A stretch of 64,000 nucleotides of DNA from Theobroma cacao (Eukaryota; Streptophyta; Magnoliopsida; Malvales; Malvaceae), in the NCBI RefSeq assembly GCF_000208745.1, contig NC_030856.1, positions 6,812,448 through 6,876,447 on the forward strand, read 5' to 3'. The notes beneath the pieces are model-generated. The model saw only the letters and a program-made list of their open reading frames with translations, did not search any database and was not told where the DNA came from. The number at the start of each line of letters is the position of its first letter. The stretch's first letter is position 1. A program made the position numbers and the translations under genes. This document shows, piece after piece, positions 22,791 to 35,849 of this stretch.

Positions 22791-23678
22791 AAAAGTAACT
22801 CTCTTCCTTTTCATAAATCTCATCGTACTCTTAAACTACGATTAAAGCCTGAGATTTCAAGTTTATATTGCATATTTTAATCACCGGCGTATCGGTTCAA
22901 ATAGTAAGTAGGAAATTCTTTCATAGCTCTATAACAGTGATTCTGTCTTGAATCTCCAGAAAAACAACAGAATAAACTCTTTTACTATCTTGTGAGTATA
23001 CGAGCTTTCAGTATGTTGTAAATATAAGAGCTTTCAGTAAGTATTGGCCCCTTGGACGAATAAGCACCAAAGAAACCAGTTTATTTGATTAAATGTCCAA
23101 AAAAAATGGTACTTACGAAATAAAACATAACATTTTTTATTATTAATTATTATATCTCTCAAAAGAAAGACATAAAATTGAAAAATTATCCACACTTTGA
23201 GGAGTGCTAATGGTGTAGCTGATCAATTGGTTAAAGATGGCATATAAAGGGAGAACAATTTGTTAAACATCATTCTGTAAGCTTGAAGTTTGTTTCAGTT
23301 ATGATTGTGGTATTTTAATGGTTTGCTAATAATTGAGTTCCCACATCTATTTTCTCTCATTTCCCACATCTTATTAATTCTCAACTATTTATATCATTTC
23401 TCTTTAAAAATATGTAAAAGTTAAGATAATTAATAAAATGACATATTCTCTCACTTCTCTAATAAAATGACATAATCTATTTATTGTGTTACCTCTGGTT
23501 ATTTTTAATTGTATTTTGCAGCTAATGTGAAATATGTTTTATGTTATCCCCATATTATGCTGCCGGTTCTGCTCCCAGTATATTTTTTACTACAGACAAT
23601 AACTTTTTAAGAATTAGCTGGTTGCAGAGGATGATTAATGAATTGTGCAAATATGGTTATTGACTTGACTTCAATGGG
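22791..23678. other. Upstream region of RLK A, no gene
   Basis: AT-rich and colinear with 57033-58119. It holds two near-copies of 'gagctttcagta' about 30-50 bases apart. Copy B has roughly 190 extra bases near 57730-57920, where copy A reads AATAAAATGACATAATCT at about 23461. Confidence 0.5.
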
Positions 23679-23767
23679 TTTTTTTTTTTTTTAATTGGAG
23701 GAAGGTGGATTCGAATTTTACTTTTTAGGTATGAAAATTATACACCAACCAATGAGCCAAATGCTAA
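23679..23767 (-). mobile_element. tRNA-derived SINE
   Basis: On the minus strand: an A-box-like TGGTTGGTGTA, a B-box-like AATTCGAATCC about 35 bases on, and a poly(A) tail (T-run at 23679-23692 on the + strand). The length fits short plant SINEs. Shared with copy B (58120-58207), so it was inserted before the duplication. Confidence 0.7.
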
Positions 23768-24109
23768 AGTATTACTTAGCTTCTATGGTTAAGCATTCTG
23801 GTTGGGTATTATTATAAGTAACAGTACTGTTTGGGAAAGTGGGTGATTATTTAAGCTCTTGTGGTTTTTCATCATTGGTTTTTGGTGGTGGGTTACTTTG
23901 TTTCCATTTCTTATTAGGACAGTCTAATGGTTAATATGTTGGTTCATAGCATGTTCATTATTAGCTTCATTTCTGTGATGGGATTACCCCTGCTTCATTT
24001 TAATAATAATAAATAATTTTCGAAAAAAATAATTATGTATGAATAAATTACAGCAAGAAATCCACTATAATTCCAAACCCATAGAATGGAAAACTGCTAA
24101 CTAGTCAAG

Positions 24110-24310
24110 CGTAGTGAGATAAAGTCTTTGTCGACCACTTCATCCGAAATTCCAGAAGTAAGTCTTCGTTAATCACTTCATCCAAAATTCTCAAAAACAA
24201 AAGCAAGTCTTCGTCAACCACTTCATCCAAAATTCTCAAAAAAACCAAAAGCAATTCTTCGTCCACCACTTCATCCAAAATTCTCAAAAAACCGAAAGGA
24301 AGTCTTCATC
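24110..24310. repeat. Minisatellite of ~45-48-bp units
   Basis: About four units of AAGTCTTCGTC.ACCACTTCATCCAAAATTCTCAAAAA with A-rich length changes. Translating the minus strand gives a false repetitive peptide (RILDEVVDEDLL). Related single units recur near 25510-25640 and in copy B at 58590-58770. Confidence 0.85.
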
Positions 24311-24499
24311 ATCGACATCAAATGCCTCTTCTAAGGATATGTTTAATTGGGGTCAAATCTTTCTTATTTATTACTCTAAATGGACTTAAGATCTGTAAGT
24401 TTACAACAAGAATTTCGAATACTAATTTGCAAGATTTGACTAGTTGACCCAGTTTGATTCTATTCTAGACTTGACTACTACTTGACCTTAACAAACGTG

Positions 24500-24770
24500 T
24501 AGGAACCTGTGAAAGGAAAACTTTTGAATTACATGTGGAAAAGATTATGTTTCTTTTTCAATATATATATTGAAATTGTCAAAATTGTGTTAGGATCTAT
24601 TTCCACATGCACCCTTCCACAGTGAAAGAAAATTTACCACTTGGCATATTGGAGAGAATTCTTAAAGAGCAATGTTACCATTTTTTATTCATTTTTATTG
24701 ACATATCTAAAGGCCAAAAAAAAGTATTTTTATTTATAAAATTTATTATAATATCAATTTAATTTTTTTA
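24500..24770 (-). promoter_or_regulatory. Detached duplicate of the RLK promoter/5' leader
   Basis: Repeats 22530-22790, including the TATA stretch (AATATATATATTG near 24559) and the leader. The ATG is destroyed (GGAACATTTT on the + strand became GGAAAACTTT) and no LRR coding follows. Present in copy B at 58970-59210. Whether it still drives transcription cannot be told. Confidence 0.7.
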
Positions 24771-26840
24771 TACATATAGTACACAATTACATAAGAATTA
24801 CATAAGGAGAGGTAACTCCTATTTCAAATCAAATATTGCGTAAAGATGGTTTGTATAGAAGGTGGGTTTTTCTGATCTGTTGTAAGCTTCCTTATAGGTG
24901 GCAACGTTACTAATTTTAGGATATTCTGCACTACAAAGGTATAATATCTTGAAATCAGGATTTTACATATTTCCTTCATTAATAAAACATCTCATAATTT
25001 TTTTTTAAATGTTGGCCCAAAAAATAAAAGAATCCTAAGTGAGCGTTTGACTTAGTTTATAGAAGTGATTTTCTACTGAAAAAGCAGAAACAATATATTT
25101 CGTTGTCAAAATTTTAAAATTTTTGGTTTAAGTGGAAAGTTCATTTGGTGTTTTAGATGAAATTATGAATCAAAAATCTTTTTCATATTTTTGGTCAATC
25201 AAATTAAAACTTCTTCAAAAATATTAATGTACAGTAACAAATATTTTATGGAATTTTTTTATAATTTTACCTTACTATTCAATAATTCATAAAACTAAGA
25301 TATCAGGAAACAAATGCTCAAGTGTAAACTTCTTTAAAATTTCTTCTAGAATATACACGTAGGTCAGAAATATCTCAAAATGGTATTTATAAAGTAAAAA
25401 CATAGTATCTTTTTTTTATGTATGATATAAATTAAAGCAGGAAATATAGTATAATTTTAAAACCATAGAATGGAAAACTGCCAACTAGTCAAGCATTGTG
25501 AGCTCAAGTCTTTGAGCAATGACTTAATTTAGACTTGTTGACCACTTCATCCAAAATTCCAAAAAAAAAAAAAAAACAAGCAAGTCTTGGTCATTCACTT
25601 CATCCAAATTCTAGAAAACAAAAGAAAATCTTTGTCAACCATATCCCCAACAAAATTTATTTTAATTAAATGTTATACACATCTAACATAATTCTTGTGA
25701 AAAAAAATTACAAGCTCTTTGCTTAGGTGTTTATATTTTACTGTCTGCCTGGACATACTCTTAGATTCCTTTGTTTAACATATTGATTATTAATACATGT
25801 TCTTTTGGACTTTTGGCCCTTTAAGGAGAAAGAACTGAAGAATACATGTTCTTGATTTATTGCAAACTACGATTTGAATCATGCAGCCAGTAATTAACAA
25901 CTACTAGTGAGGCCTAATCACATATTAAGCAAAATTAATAATCAATTGGAGGTATTAATTATGCCAGTGATTGCTACGCACACCATCAACACTGAATTTT
26001 ACTTGTTGATGTTCCATAATAGTGTAGGCAATCTTCAATAAGAAATTCCTAGGTCGTCTCAATGTTTCTCCAAAAAACAGAATGTGTTGCTTGAAATCAT
26101 TGTTGAAGCTTCTTTTACAAATTAAAATAACATAGGGGAAAATAAGTAGTATACGTCAGAATAAATTGTTCTCTTTAAAAAAAATACCAAATAGTTAATT
26201 TCTAATGTTTTGATCCTCCATCAGATCATAAAATGGTCTTAACTTCGGTCTCATTCCCACTATAATTCTTCTCACAACTTTGTCAAAATGAGTAAGTGCA
26301 CCCGTCAAGCATGGCATCAGAAGCCTCTTCCAAGAACATGTCTAATTGGGGTCAAATCTTTCTTAATTATTACTCTAACATGGATAAAAGATCCGTAAGT
26401 TTACAACAAGAATTTCGAATACTAATTTGCAAGAGGTGCCAGTTGAGTCAGTTTGATTCTATTCTAGAATCGACTACAACTTGACCCCAACAAACGTGTA
26501 GGGCAAAATGCACCAGACACGTTAGAAAAGGCATGGGCAATCGGACCTAACAACCGTGTTCGTAAATAATCTCCCACAAGGAGTAGATTGAAGGTGGTTA
26601 AAACTATATGTAAAAATCATTGCAAACTCCTAGATGTTTATATCCCAAAAAGAAATCCAAAAAAGCGTGTTGAATGTTCTAGTTATATAATACTATTACC
26701 TATTAGAAAGCACACATTTAAATTCAATCTGTTTCATACAGTTGTTTTTCAATACTATTATATAGTACTATTACCTAGTTAGACTATAATATCTAGTTAA
26801 GAGTTATATCTATTTAAGTAAATTAAATTGTGATTCTTGG
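24771..26840. other. Non-coding region with internal duplicated pieces
   Basis: No gene. 25430-25640 repeats parts of 24050-24260. 26290-26510 repeats 24310-24500 (shared AATTGGGGTCAAATCTTTCTT and ACAAGAATTTCGAATACTAA). The site of the copy-B LTR insertion is unoccupied here at about 25308-25313 (TCAGGAAACAAATGC). Confidence 0.6.
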
Positions 26841-28180
26841 CCTCAAAATTAGAGATCAAAATTCTTATTTCAAGTTCTTAATTTTTCAAATTATTACAAT
26901 GAAAGTATGTACTACTACCATTTTTCAAATTAAAAAAAGAGGATTTTATTAGCCTAACAACCGATATACCAATGATAGTCTCTAGCTGAAGCTTCCAAAG
27001 ACTCCCATTGGCATAAAATTCGGCTTGGCGAAAGGAATCTGAACAAAGATAAGACCTTACTGCTCACATAGTTTGACATTGTTTTGAGTTGTTTGCATTT
27101 TTCCCCCTTTCCAGTTCTTTATAATTGGATTTCTGAAACTTGATTCATAATTTCCATCAACACTTTAACTAAAGATCGTTTATTATACAAGTATAAATTT
27201 AATTAACAAGTTTTTTTTTCACTTTTTTAAATGCTTTACTTTTTTCAACCATTTACATTACCAACTACGTTTAAATTGAAAAATGAACTGAGAAGTGGAG
27301 ACATCTCTTTTTCAAGTCTTTGCAAAATCTTTTAAATTGTTTTATATTAATGAATTTCAAGTCAAATCTTCTCAACTTGAAAATTTATGCCTGGAATCAA
27401 AATTAAATTAAGGGAATAAAAGGGAAAGTATATGTGTCGTGTTAGAATGAAAAGCATCAAGGCCGCTGCATCCTATCCCATCTGAGACGTTAGTAGGAAT
27501 TGCATATTTTTCTTGATTTCTCATTTGATGTCTACTTTTATTTTAGGTTTATTGGGATCTACTAATTAGACCCAAATCTCAGTAGAGACACAGAACTAAT
27601 TCATTTTAGAATTGCAACTCATTACTGTTTAACTCACTTGATGTGATAATAAAAATAAAAAGTTATTGAATAAAGGAATTCTTTATTGTAGATTACAGCT
27701 AATTCAGGCCTTCTTCAAAGAAACTTTAAGAAATTATAATGATTTTCACATTTTGGGGTTATCACCAGAAAGATAATTTTTTTCTTTTTATTATTTTTCA
27801 AAAAAAAGAAAGATATTTCAGAAGTAAGAATTCATGTCAAAAGCAAGCTGTGTCTGACGGGATGGCACTTAACAGTATTAAAGGAAAAGGTTAAAGATGA
27901 TAGAAAGGAAAGGAATCAGTAAATTGATGGAAAAGTGTATAAGCATGCTTTTCTCATCCTTCCATTGCCTTTTCAAGTTAAAAAGCACCTAATAAAAGTT
28001 AGAATAACAATATTTTTCGTCATAAAACAAAGAAGAGAATGTAGATTTAAAAATTATTTTTATATACATTGTCAATGAAATTTTTATACTCTACAATCAG
28101 AGTTAAAAAGTTGTCATGATTTAGATTTAACTATATTAATTTAATTAATAAATTAATAATAATCAAAGCAACATATGGAA
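26841..28180. repeat. Diverged repeat block, member 1
   Basis: Starts AATTGTGATTCTTGGCCTC and ends near 28180. Similar blocks lie at 28190-30390 and 31436-33200; shared marks include GACATCTCTTTTTCAAGTCT (27300, 29170, 29498, 32472) and TATCCCATCTGAGAC. Its first ~370 bases are also in copy B up to the window end. No coding signal. Confidence 0.7.
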
Positions 28181-28189
28181 ATATTATAA

Positions 28190-30390
28190 CTTTTTTGGTC
28201 CTAAATAGTAGAGTTCGAGTCTCCCTTCTCTTAATTATATAAAAAAAGTCATTTCAAGTCTTCGTGATTTGTGCTCTTTGAACTTTTTTAAGTCTTTTGT
28301 TTAGCACAATATCTTTTAAACATTCAAGCTAAATCTTTTTTAGGTATTTTTTATTGGCAAAGGAGCAAAACAAGTTTTTAACAATCACAATTGAAAAGTC
28401 AAATGAATATTTTAATGATTCAAACTTGAGATGCAATTAAATTTTTATAAATTAATACTTTTGAGATCATAAAAAAATATTATTAAATTGAAATATTATT
28501 TTATCATTAAATTAATAATTTATTAATTTATATAATAATTAAATTTTTTATGCTTAATTGTCGTAAAAATTAGTCATTCGGCATCAGCCTTGATACTGGA
28601 GCCTGTTTCACCCAAAAGTTCACTTAAAGCAACAATCACATTACATAATTTGTATATACCTATTTATGTATATTAAATTGTGGTTCTTGGCCCCCAAATT
28701 AGAGATCAAAATTCTTATTTCAAATTATTATAATAAAAGTATGTGCTACTACCTTTTTCATCAAATTTTTAATTTTCAATATCTAAATAAACAAAAGGTT
28801 ACAACTGTTTTGAGTTGTTTGTATTTTTTCCCTTTTCATTTCTTTAATATTATTTTTTCATTCATTACTTATCATTCGAAAATATAGAATATAAATAATA
28901 ATAATTGGATTTCTGGACCTTGATTCATAGTTTCCATCAACACTTTAGCTATAAAACCGTTTATTATACAAGTACAAATTTAATTAACAAGTTCTTTACA
29001 CTTTGTTTTTTCCATTATTACCCATTTTAATTTGTTGTTTAGGATGTTAGTATTTGATTGAGTATTAAGCTCAATAAGATATTTTAGATTTTTAAATGCT
29101 TTACTTTTTCGAACATTGACATTACCTATACCACCTTTAAATTGACAAATGAAGTACCTGAGAAGTGGAGACATCTCTTTTTCAAGTCTTTGCAAAATGT
29201 TTTAAATTGTTTTTTATTAATGAAATTCAAGTCAAGTCTTCTCAACTTGAAACTTTATGTCTAGAATCAAAATTAAATTAATGGAATAAAAAGGAAAAGC
29301 GTATGTGCCGTGTTAGAAAGCAAAGCATCAAGGCCACTGTATCCTATCCCATCTGAGACAGTTAGAAGGATTTGCATATTTTCCTTGCTTTCTCATTTGG
29401 TGTCTATTTTCATTTTAAGCTTATCGGGATGTGCTAATTAGACCCAAATTTCAGTAGAGACACAAAACTAATTCATCTTAAAATCGCAACTCACCTGACA
29501 TCTCTTTTTCAAGTCTTTGCAAAATCTTTTAAATTGTTTTCTATTAATGAATTTCAAGTCAAGTCTTCTCAACTTGAACATTTATGCCTGGAATCAAAAT
29601 TAAATTAATGGAATAAAAAGTAAAAGTATATGTGCCGTGTTAGAGTGAAAAGGATCAAGGCCGCTATATCCTATCCCACCTGAGACGTTAGTAGGATTTG
29701 CCTATTTTTCTTGATTTCTCATTTGATGTCTACTTTTATTTTAGGTTTATTGGGATACGCTAATTAGACCCAAATCTCAGTAAAGACACAAAACTAATTC
29801 ATTTTAGAATTGCAACTCATTACTGCTTAACTCATCACTTGATGTGATAATAAAAATTAAAAGTTATTGAATAAAGGAATTCTTTTATTATAGATTACAG
29901 CTAATTCAGGCCTTCTTCAAAGAAACTTTAAGAAATTATAATGATTTTCACATTTTGGGGTTATCACCAGAAAGATAACTTTTTCTTTTTATTATTTTTC
30001 CAAGAAAAAGAGAGATATTGCAAAAGTAAGAATTCATGTCAAAAGCAAGCCGTATGTGACTGGATGGCACTTAACAATATTAAAGGAAAAGGTTCAAGAT
30101 GATAGAAAGGAGAGGAATCAGTAAATTGATGGAAAAGTGTATAAGCATGCTTTTTCTCATCCTTCCATTGCTTTTTCAAGTAAAAAAGCACCTACTAAAA
30201 GTTAGAATAACAATATTTTTCGTTACAAAATAAAGAAGAGAATGTAGATTTAAAAATTATTTTTATATGCATCGTCAATGAAATTTTTAAACTCTACAAT
30301 CAGAGTTAGAAAGTAGTCATGTATCACATTTAACTATATTAATTTAATTAATAAATTAATATAATAATAAAGCAACATATGAAAATATTA
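28190..30390. repeat. Diverged repeat block, member 2
   Basis: Same family as 26841-28180 and itself composite: the part from the 'gacatctctttttcaagtct' mark occurs at 29170 and again at 29498, the second running on through a part matching 27640-28180. It keeps a truncated SINE at its left end (28193-28247). Confidence 0.65.
28193..28247 (+). mobile_element. SINE remnant (right part)
   Basis: AGAGTTCGAGTCTCCCTTCTC (B-box region) followed by TTAATTATATAAAAAAAG and then CATTTCAAGTCT. It is the same insertion, by its right flank, as the complete SINE at 31454-31540. The A-box half is lost. Confidence 0.6.
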
Positions 30391-30394
30391 TAAC

Positions 30395-30512
30395 TTTTTT
30401 TGGTTTTATGCTGTTTGGGGTTTATTTTGCTTTTATTTTACTTCTTTGTAATTTTAAGCCTAAAGTTATTTTGACTTTGACACATTACAATAAAATTGCA
30501 TACTCATCAGAA
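30395..30512 (+). mobile_element. Possible LINE 3' tail
   Basis: A T-rich stretch (TTTTATGCTGTTTGGGGTTT) with an AATAAAATTGCAT run ending in eight or so A's near 30510. This resembles the 3' UTR of a plant LINE, but no coding part is present. Weak call. Confidence 0.3.
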
Positions 30513-31434
30513 AAAAAATTAAATCTTAGATATGTTTCTGTAGACATGGTTTGTGAGCATATAATTTCTTAAGCAAGCTACTTGTATTGCTAGTTTCTTC
30601 ATCCTCCATTAGTATTATAGGTGATTATATAGGTGCATTACATGTACATATAGTTTTATGTGTTTAAGAAAGTAATTCTAGAACAAAAGCCAATACCTAT
30701 ACAGAATTCACACTAGCCAACCTGCAATAGATCCACAAAAGGAACAGATCCACACTCTGTCAGCATTCACAAGAGCTCCAACAAAGCAATACAAAAGCAT
30801 CCCCAGAGGATTCACACCACTAAACCAACCATTCGTTTCACCAGTCAGTCCAGGGAAACACACAGAAGTCGCAATAGAGGAAGAAAAACAGAAAGGGGAC
30901 TTATCTCTCAATTAGCCGACAGCTCCCCTCACCTCTTTTCCACCGAAAATTCTCAATAGCTTATTCTTTGAATAAAATAAAATAAAAACTAAGGAAACCG
31001 AAAAATGAGTAAAGTAGTGTCTTGCTAGATAGAAAAGCATCAACCATGCTGTCCAGTTCACATTTCAGTAATGCCCTTTTTTATGGGGGGTCGGGGTGCA
31101 ACTTCAACTGTTCTTTTCAAGAAAGCACCAGCAACATCATAGGATATGAACTAGCAATTACACAGCTTCTTAATGTTCCATAATTGGTATTCTTTTTTTT
31201 TTCTGGTTATTCCAAACGGAATCTGTTGCTTGAAATTACTGTTGAAGCATACTTTAGGTTTAGGATACCAGCTGAGCGAAAAATTAGTCAGAACTTGATT
31301 TTGAAATGCTTTGCAATTGCTCTTGCATCAGATCATAGTTAACACCATCATGATTCATGTCTCGTTCCAAGTGCAATATTAAGTACCTTAGTACTCCACG
31401 TAAAAGAGAGAAAGTTTTGAAGAAAGCACAATAC
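30513..31434. other. Spacer, no gene recognised
   Basis: Holds an open frame at 30708-30911 (minus) with an unusual composition (Trp, Cys and Gly rich; LLYCFVGALVNADRVW) and no family I recognise. 31065-31350 is repeated at 33760-34060 (shared CAACTTCAACTGTTC, AAAGCACCAGCAACATCA). Confidence 0.5.
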
Positions 31435-33200
31435 AAATCATTTCAAGTCTTCGAAAATCATGCATTTAGTTCATTGGTTAGTGCATGATCCTTTGCTTAA
31501 AAAGTAGGATTCGAATCTCCCTTCTCTTAATTATAAAAAAAATCATTTCAAGTCTCCGTGATTTGTGCTCTTTTAACTTATTTAAGTCTTTTGTTTAACA
31601 CAATATCTTTTAAACATTCAAGCCAAATCTTTTTTAAATATTTTTTATTGGCAAAGAAGTACAATAAGTTTTTAACGATCATAATTGAAAAGTCAAATGA
31701 ATATTTTAACAATTCAAACTTGAGATACAATTAAATATTTATAAATTAATAATTTTGAGATCACAAAAATTTATTAATTAACTGAGATATCATTTTACCA
31801 CTAAATTAATAATTTATTAATTTAAACAATAATTAAAATTTTTTTATGCTTAATTGTTGTATAAATTAGTCATTTGGCATCAACCTTGATATTGAAGCCT
31901 GTTACACTCAAAAATACACTAAAAGTAATTAACAATCACATTACATAATTTGTGTGTACCTATTTATGTATATTAAATTGTGGTTCTTGGCCTCAAATTA
32001 GAGATCAAAATTCTTATTTCAAATTATTATAATAAAAGTATGTACTACTACCTTTTTCATCAAATTTTTAATTTTCAATATCTAAATAAACAAAAGGTTA
32101 ACATTGTTTTGAGTTGTTTGTATTTTTTTCCCTTTTCATTTCTTTAATATTATTTCTTCATGCATTAATTATTGTTGGAAAATATAGAATATAAATAATA
32201 ATAATTGGATTTCTGCAACTTGATTCATAGTTTCCATCAACACTTTAACTATAAAACCGTTTATTATACAAGTACAAATTTAATTAACAAGTTCTTTACA
32301 CTTTGTTTTTTTCCATTATTACCCATTTTAATTTGTTGTTTAGGATGTTAGTATTTGATTTAGTGTCAAGCTCAATAAGATATTTTAGCTTTTTAAATGC
32401 TATACTTTTTCGAACATTGACATTACCTACACTACCTTTAAATTGAAAAATGAAGTACCTGAGAAGTGGAGACATCTCTTTTTCAAGTCTGTTGCAAAAT
32501 GTTTTAAATTGTTTTATATTAATGAATTTCAAGTCAAGTCTTGTCAACTTGAAAATATATGATTGAAATCAAAATTAAATTAATGGAATAAAAAAGAAAA
32601 GCGAATGTGCCGTGTTAGAATGAAATAGCATCAAGGCTGCAGTATCCTACCCCATCTGAGACGTTAGAAGGATTTGCATATTTTTCTTGATTTCTCATTT
32701 GATGTCTATTTTTATTTTAAGCTTATCGGGATATGCTAATTTGACCCAAATCTCAGTAGAGACACAAAACTAATTCATCTTAAAATCGCAACTCATTACT
32801 GTTTAACTCACCTGACACGATAATAAAACTAAAAAGTTATTGAATAAATGGTTTCTTTATTGTAGATTATAGCTAATTCAGGCCTTCGTCAAAGCAACTT
32901 TAAGGAATCACAATGATTTTCACATGTTGAAGTCGTCATCAAAAAGATAACTTTTTCTTTTTATTTTTTTTCCAAGAAAAAGAGAGATAGCTCAAAAGTA
33001 AGAATTCATGTCAAAACCAAGCCGTTTGTGATGAAATGGCACTTAGCATTATTAAGGGAAAAGCTTCAAGACGATAGAAAGGAGAGGAACCAGGAAATTG
33101 CTGGAAAAGTGTATAAGCATGTTTTTCTCATCCTTCCATTGCATTTTCAAGTTAAAAAGCAACTAGTGAAAGTTAGAATAACAATATTTTTCCTTATATT
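31435..33200. repeat. Diverged repeat block, member 3
   Basis: Colinear with 28240-29480 (block 2), then with 27620-27990. Open frames here (33028-33447 +, 32296-32547 -) are low-complexity and not shared as intact frames between blocks, so they are not called as genes. Confidence 0.65.
31454..31540 (+). mobile_element. tRNA-derived SINE with target-site duplication
   Basis: Contains TTCATTGGTTAGTGCATGAT (A-box region), GGATTCGAATCTCC (B box) and an A-rich end. It is flanked by AATCATTTCAAGTCT(T/C)CG on both sides (31436-31453 and 31541-31558), a direct target-site duplication of about 18 bp. About 87 bp long. Confidence 0.8.
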
Positions 33201-34100
33201 TTTGTTTTTACTATTTAAGTCACTCGATAAAAAAATAAATGATTTAAAAATAAAATTTATCAATTTATTCATAAATATAATATTCAATATTGAATCAATT
33301 TATGATACATCAATGGATGATATAAAACAAACAAAAAGTAAGAACAATTTAAAATCAAAATTGAATATTATAAAGCAAATTTTTTTAAAAATAATTTTGT
33401 TAACACTAAAACCAATATGCCATCTGAAGTGTCTACACAATTGTTAAAGACTTCTGTTGATATATAATTCTAACTTATGCATCATGAAAATCCTTACGAT
33501 TGATAATATTAGAGCAGCATATATAAAACCATGGAGGACCTATTAGGAATTAGTGGAAAAGTGATGACAGCAATAAATAATTCTATCATTCATGACAAAG
33601 TTGTTAAATGTATCTTTTATCAAGTCTAAAGTTACTTTTAATGCATTCATACATTTGATTCAGTGATTGATGTAACTAAATCAGATTTCTTTTTTTTAAA
33701 TAAAATAAAACAAAAAAAATGTAAAATGGGCAAAGTAATGTCTTGTAAGATAAAAAAGCATCGGCCATGCTGTCTAGTTCGCATTTCAAAAAAGCCATTT
33801 TTTATGGGGGGTGGGGTACAACTTCAACTGTTCGTTTCAAGAAAGCACCAGCAACATCACAAGATATGAACTAGTTTTACACAGCTTCCTAATGTTCCAT
33901 AACTGGTATTCTTTTTTTATTTTTGTCTTCTTCTGGCTGTTCCAAAGCGGAATCTGTTGCTTGAAATTACTGTTTAAGCATACCTTAGGATACCAGATGA
34001 GGGAAAAATTAGCCAGAACTTGATTTTGAAATGCTTTGCAATTGCGCCTACATCAAATCATAGTTAACACCATCTTGATGCGTGTCTCCTTCCAACTACA
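33201..34100. other. Spacer with a repeated segment
   Basis: No gene. 33760-34060 repeats 31065-31350. 33200-33660 is AT-rich and unrelated to anything else I recognise here. Confidence 0.5.
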
Positions 34101-35844
34101 TGTTGGAATATGCCATAGGGTCATTTAAATTGAACAAGGGATATATTATCATTTAATGGATACTTAATCGCATAAAAATATGTGATAAAAGTTTTTCTTC
34201 ATGTTAGTGCAATAATAAGGAGTTATTAAGTACTAATTGGATAAAGCCTATGGAACATAAAGGCCTCGTAAGAGAATTGTAATGTTGTTACAATTAAGAG
34301 ATCACTATGCATCAAAACCATATTCCTAAAATTGTTCCTGGTCATTGTATTGTCAAGATAGGGCATTGACAATACTCAAACACTGCTACATGTTAAGCCT
34401 CCTTACTTAGAAAGTAAGCAATCGATGTTATAGATTGAAGTATATGGGATACTCAAGGATAACATATGGGTGCTTGTTAACGAACAAGTTCACTGAACAT
34501 GACCTGCTATGATAACTCCATTTGGTATTTCACTCAAGTGTCTATGGAATATGTTCTCATGTGATAATCGTGCAAATAGTCCTTAGACTTGAGATACCAA
34601 GTCATCTTGTATGGGGAATGACATACTTTGATTTCACTTCTGCTAGTCTAGAATCAACTAGATGCCTTTACAGTGTTTTTGGGTATGCCATGAAGCATGC
34701 GAAGGTGAATGAGTGGTCAAGAGAGGATTCATCACCTCAAGTGATGTGAGGGGATGTATCTCACTTGTTATGAATTATTGATTAACTTGTATAAAGTCTT
34801 TGGGCAAAGCATGATGAATTTGAGGAACATTATTTTCCTAAGTTCATAAAGTTAGTCATGAATTATAAGAACTAATATGAAATTGCATAAGTAGACATCG
34901 AGCCATGCTTAATGACATAACTGGGATATTTGATAAAATACCATACTACACTAAGAGTCTTATCACTGAAGGGCTTCGTCAAATTTTTTAATTGACTGTC
35001 TAACATTTGGGTGGTCATAATGTACTGCTAGATGTCGCTCATGGTATATATATATATCAATTATCAAATTGATATTTGATTAGGATTTATATTTATTGCT
35101 AACATGTTAGAAGTCTAATAAGTCACACACATTAAGTGACATGGTTGAGATTAAATAAGGATAATCAATTAAGTTGGACTTAATTGGAATAGACTAAAAT
35201 AAAGTGAGAAATTAATTAAGTTCACAAGGACTTAATTAAATTAAAATACAACTGTTGTATCTAGGGTTACAACTTAGTTTGGCTATATAAATATGTTATA
35301 TGTTAGCCAACTAAAACTCGAAGCCTTCAACTATTTTTTAGCCGTTTCATAAAAATAAGAACAGAAAAATAGTTTTTTTTGTTTGACAAAAATAAGATTC
35401 GGTAAGAATTTTTGGTCTTTTTGTTTTAGAAACAAAACTTGCTAGCACGAATAAAATCCTACTTTTGAAAAGGTCTTATTCAGTCACTGTGTGGATTACT
35501 GTTAAAGGCCAAACATTTGAATGACTAAAGATTTGACAAATCCTAAAGATGAAGAAGCAAAGATTTTGACTATAGAATTTTAGACCATTTTATTTTTTTT
35601 TTTAGGTTACTTGCTTCATCACAAGCGTATTAGATTTAATTGGCTTTTGATTATGATATTTAGAGCAAGGTACATAACTCTTAAACTTATGAATGTTCAT
35701 AATTAATTTGAAATTACATTAACAACACAAATATTGATCTTGTAGCATTCGACTGTTTCTCTGATTAAATGCTAGTTTATTTTTTTACTGCATTTTTAAT
35801 TTATTGATTGTTTTCATGTTTGAGCATGAGGTTGAATCCTAGCA
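34101..35844 (+). repeat. Copia-like LTR (solo or truncated)
   Basis: Starts TGTTGGAATATGCCATAGGG, close to the conserved start of many plant Copia LTRs (Angela/BARE type begin TGTTGGAA.TATGCCCTAG). The left flank (CCAACTACA) interrupts the repeat seen at 31370. The right end is uncertain: CCTAGCA|ATACA at 35844 gives a near match to the left flank CTACA, but an end near 35725 is also possible. No coding part follows. Confidence 0.55.
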
Positions 35845-35849
35845 ATACA

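Larger units (their letters stand above)
5779..27210. repeat. Segmental duplication, copy A
   Basis: From about 5779, inside the RLP pseudogene, this segment is colinear with 47751-64000 in the same orientation. The offset is about 41.97 kb at the left end and is unchanged through exon 4. Copy A is longer because it holds a LINE (about 11300-17760) and a Helitron (19137-20388). Copy B instead has an LTR (59777-62078) and a 165-bp insert (55082-55246). The right limit is not reached: similarity still holds where the window ends. Confidence 0.95.

Noticed and set aside
24105..24287. Repetitive acidic peptide RILDEVVDEDLL
   Set aside because: Translation of a 45-48-bp minisatellite; unit lengths vary and break frame; no start context or homologue.
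33028..33447. 139-residue frame (+) with Lys/Ile-rich end
   Set aside because: Lies across the edge of a repeat block; equivalent blocks do not keep the frame; AT-rich chance ORF.
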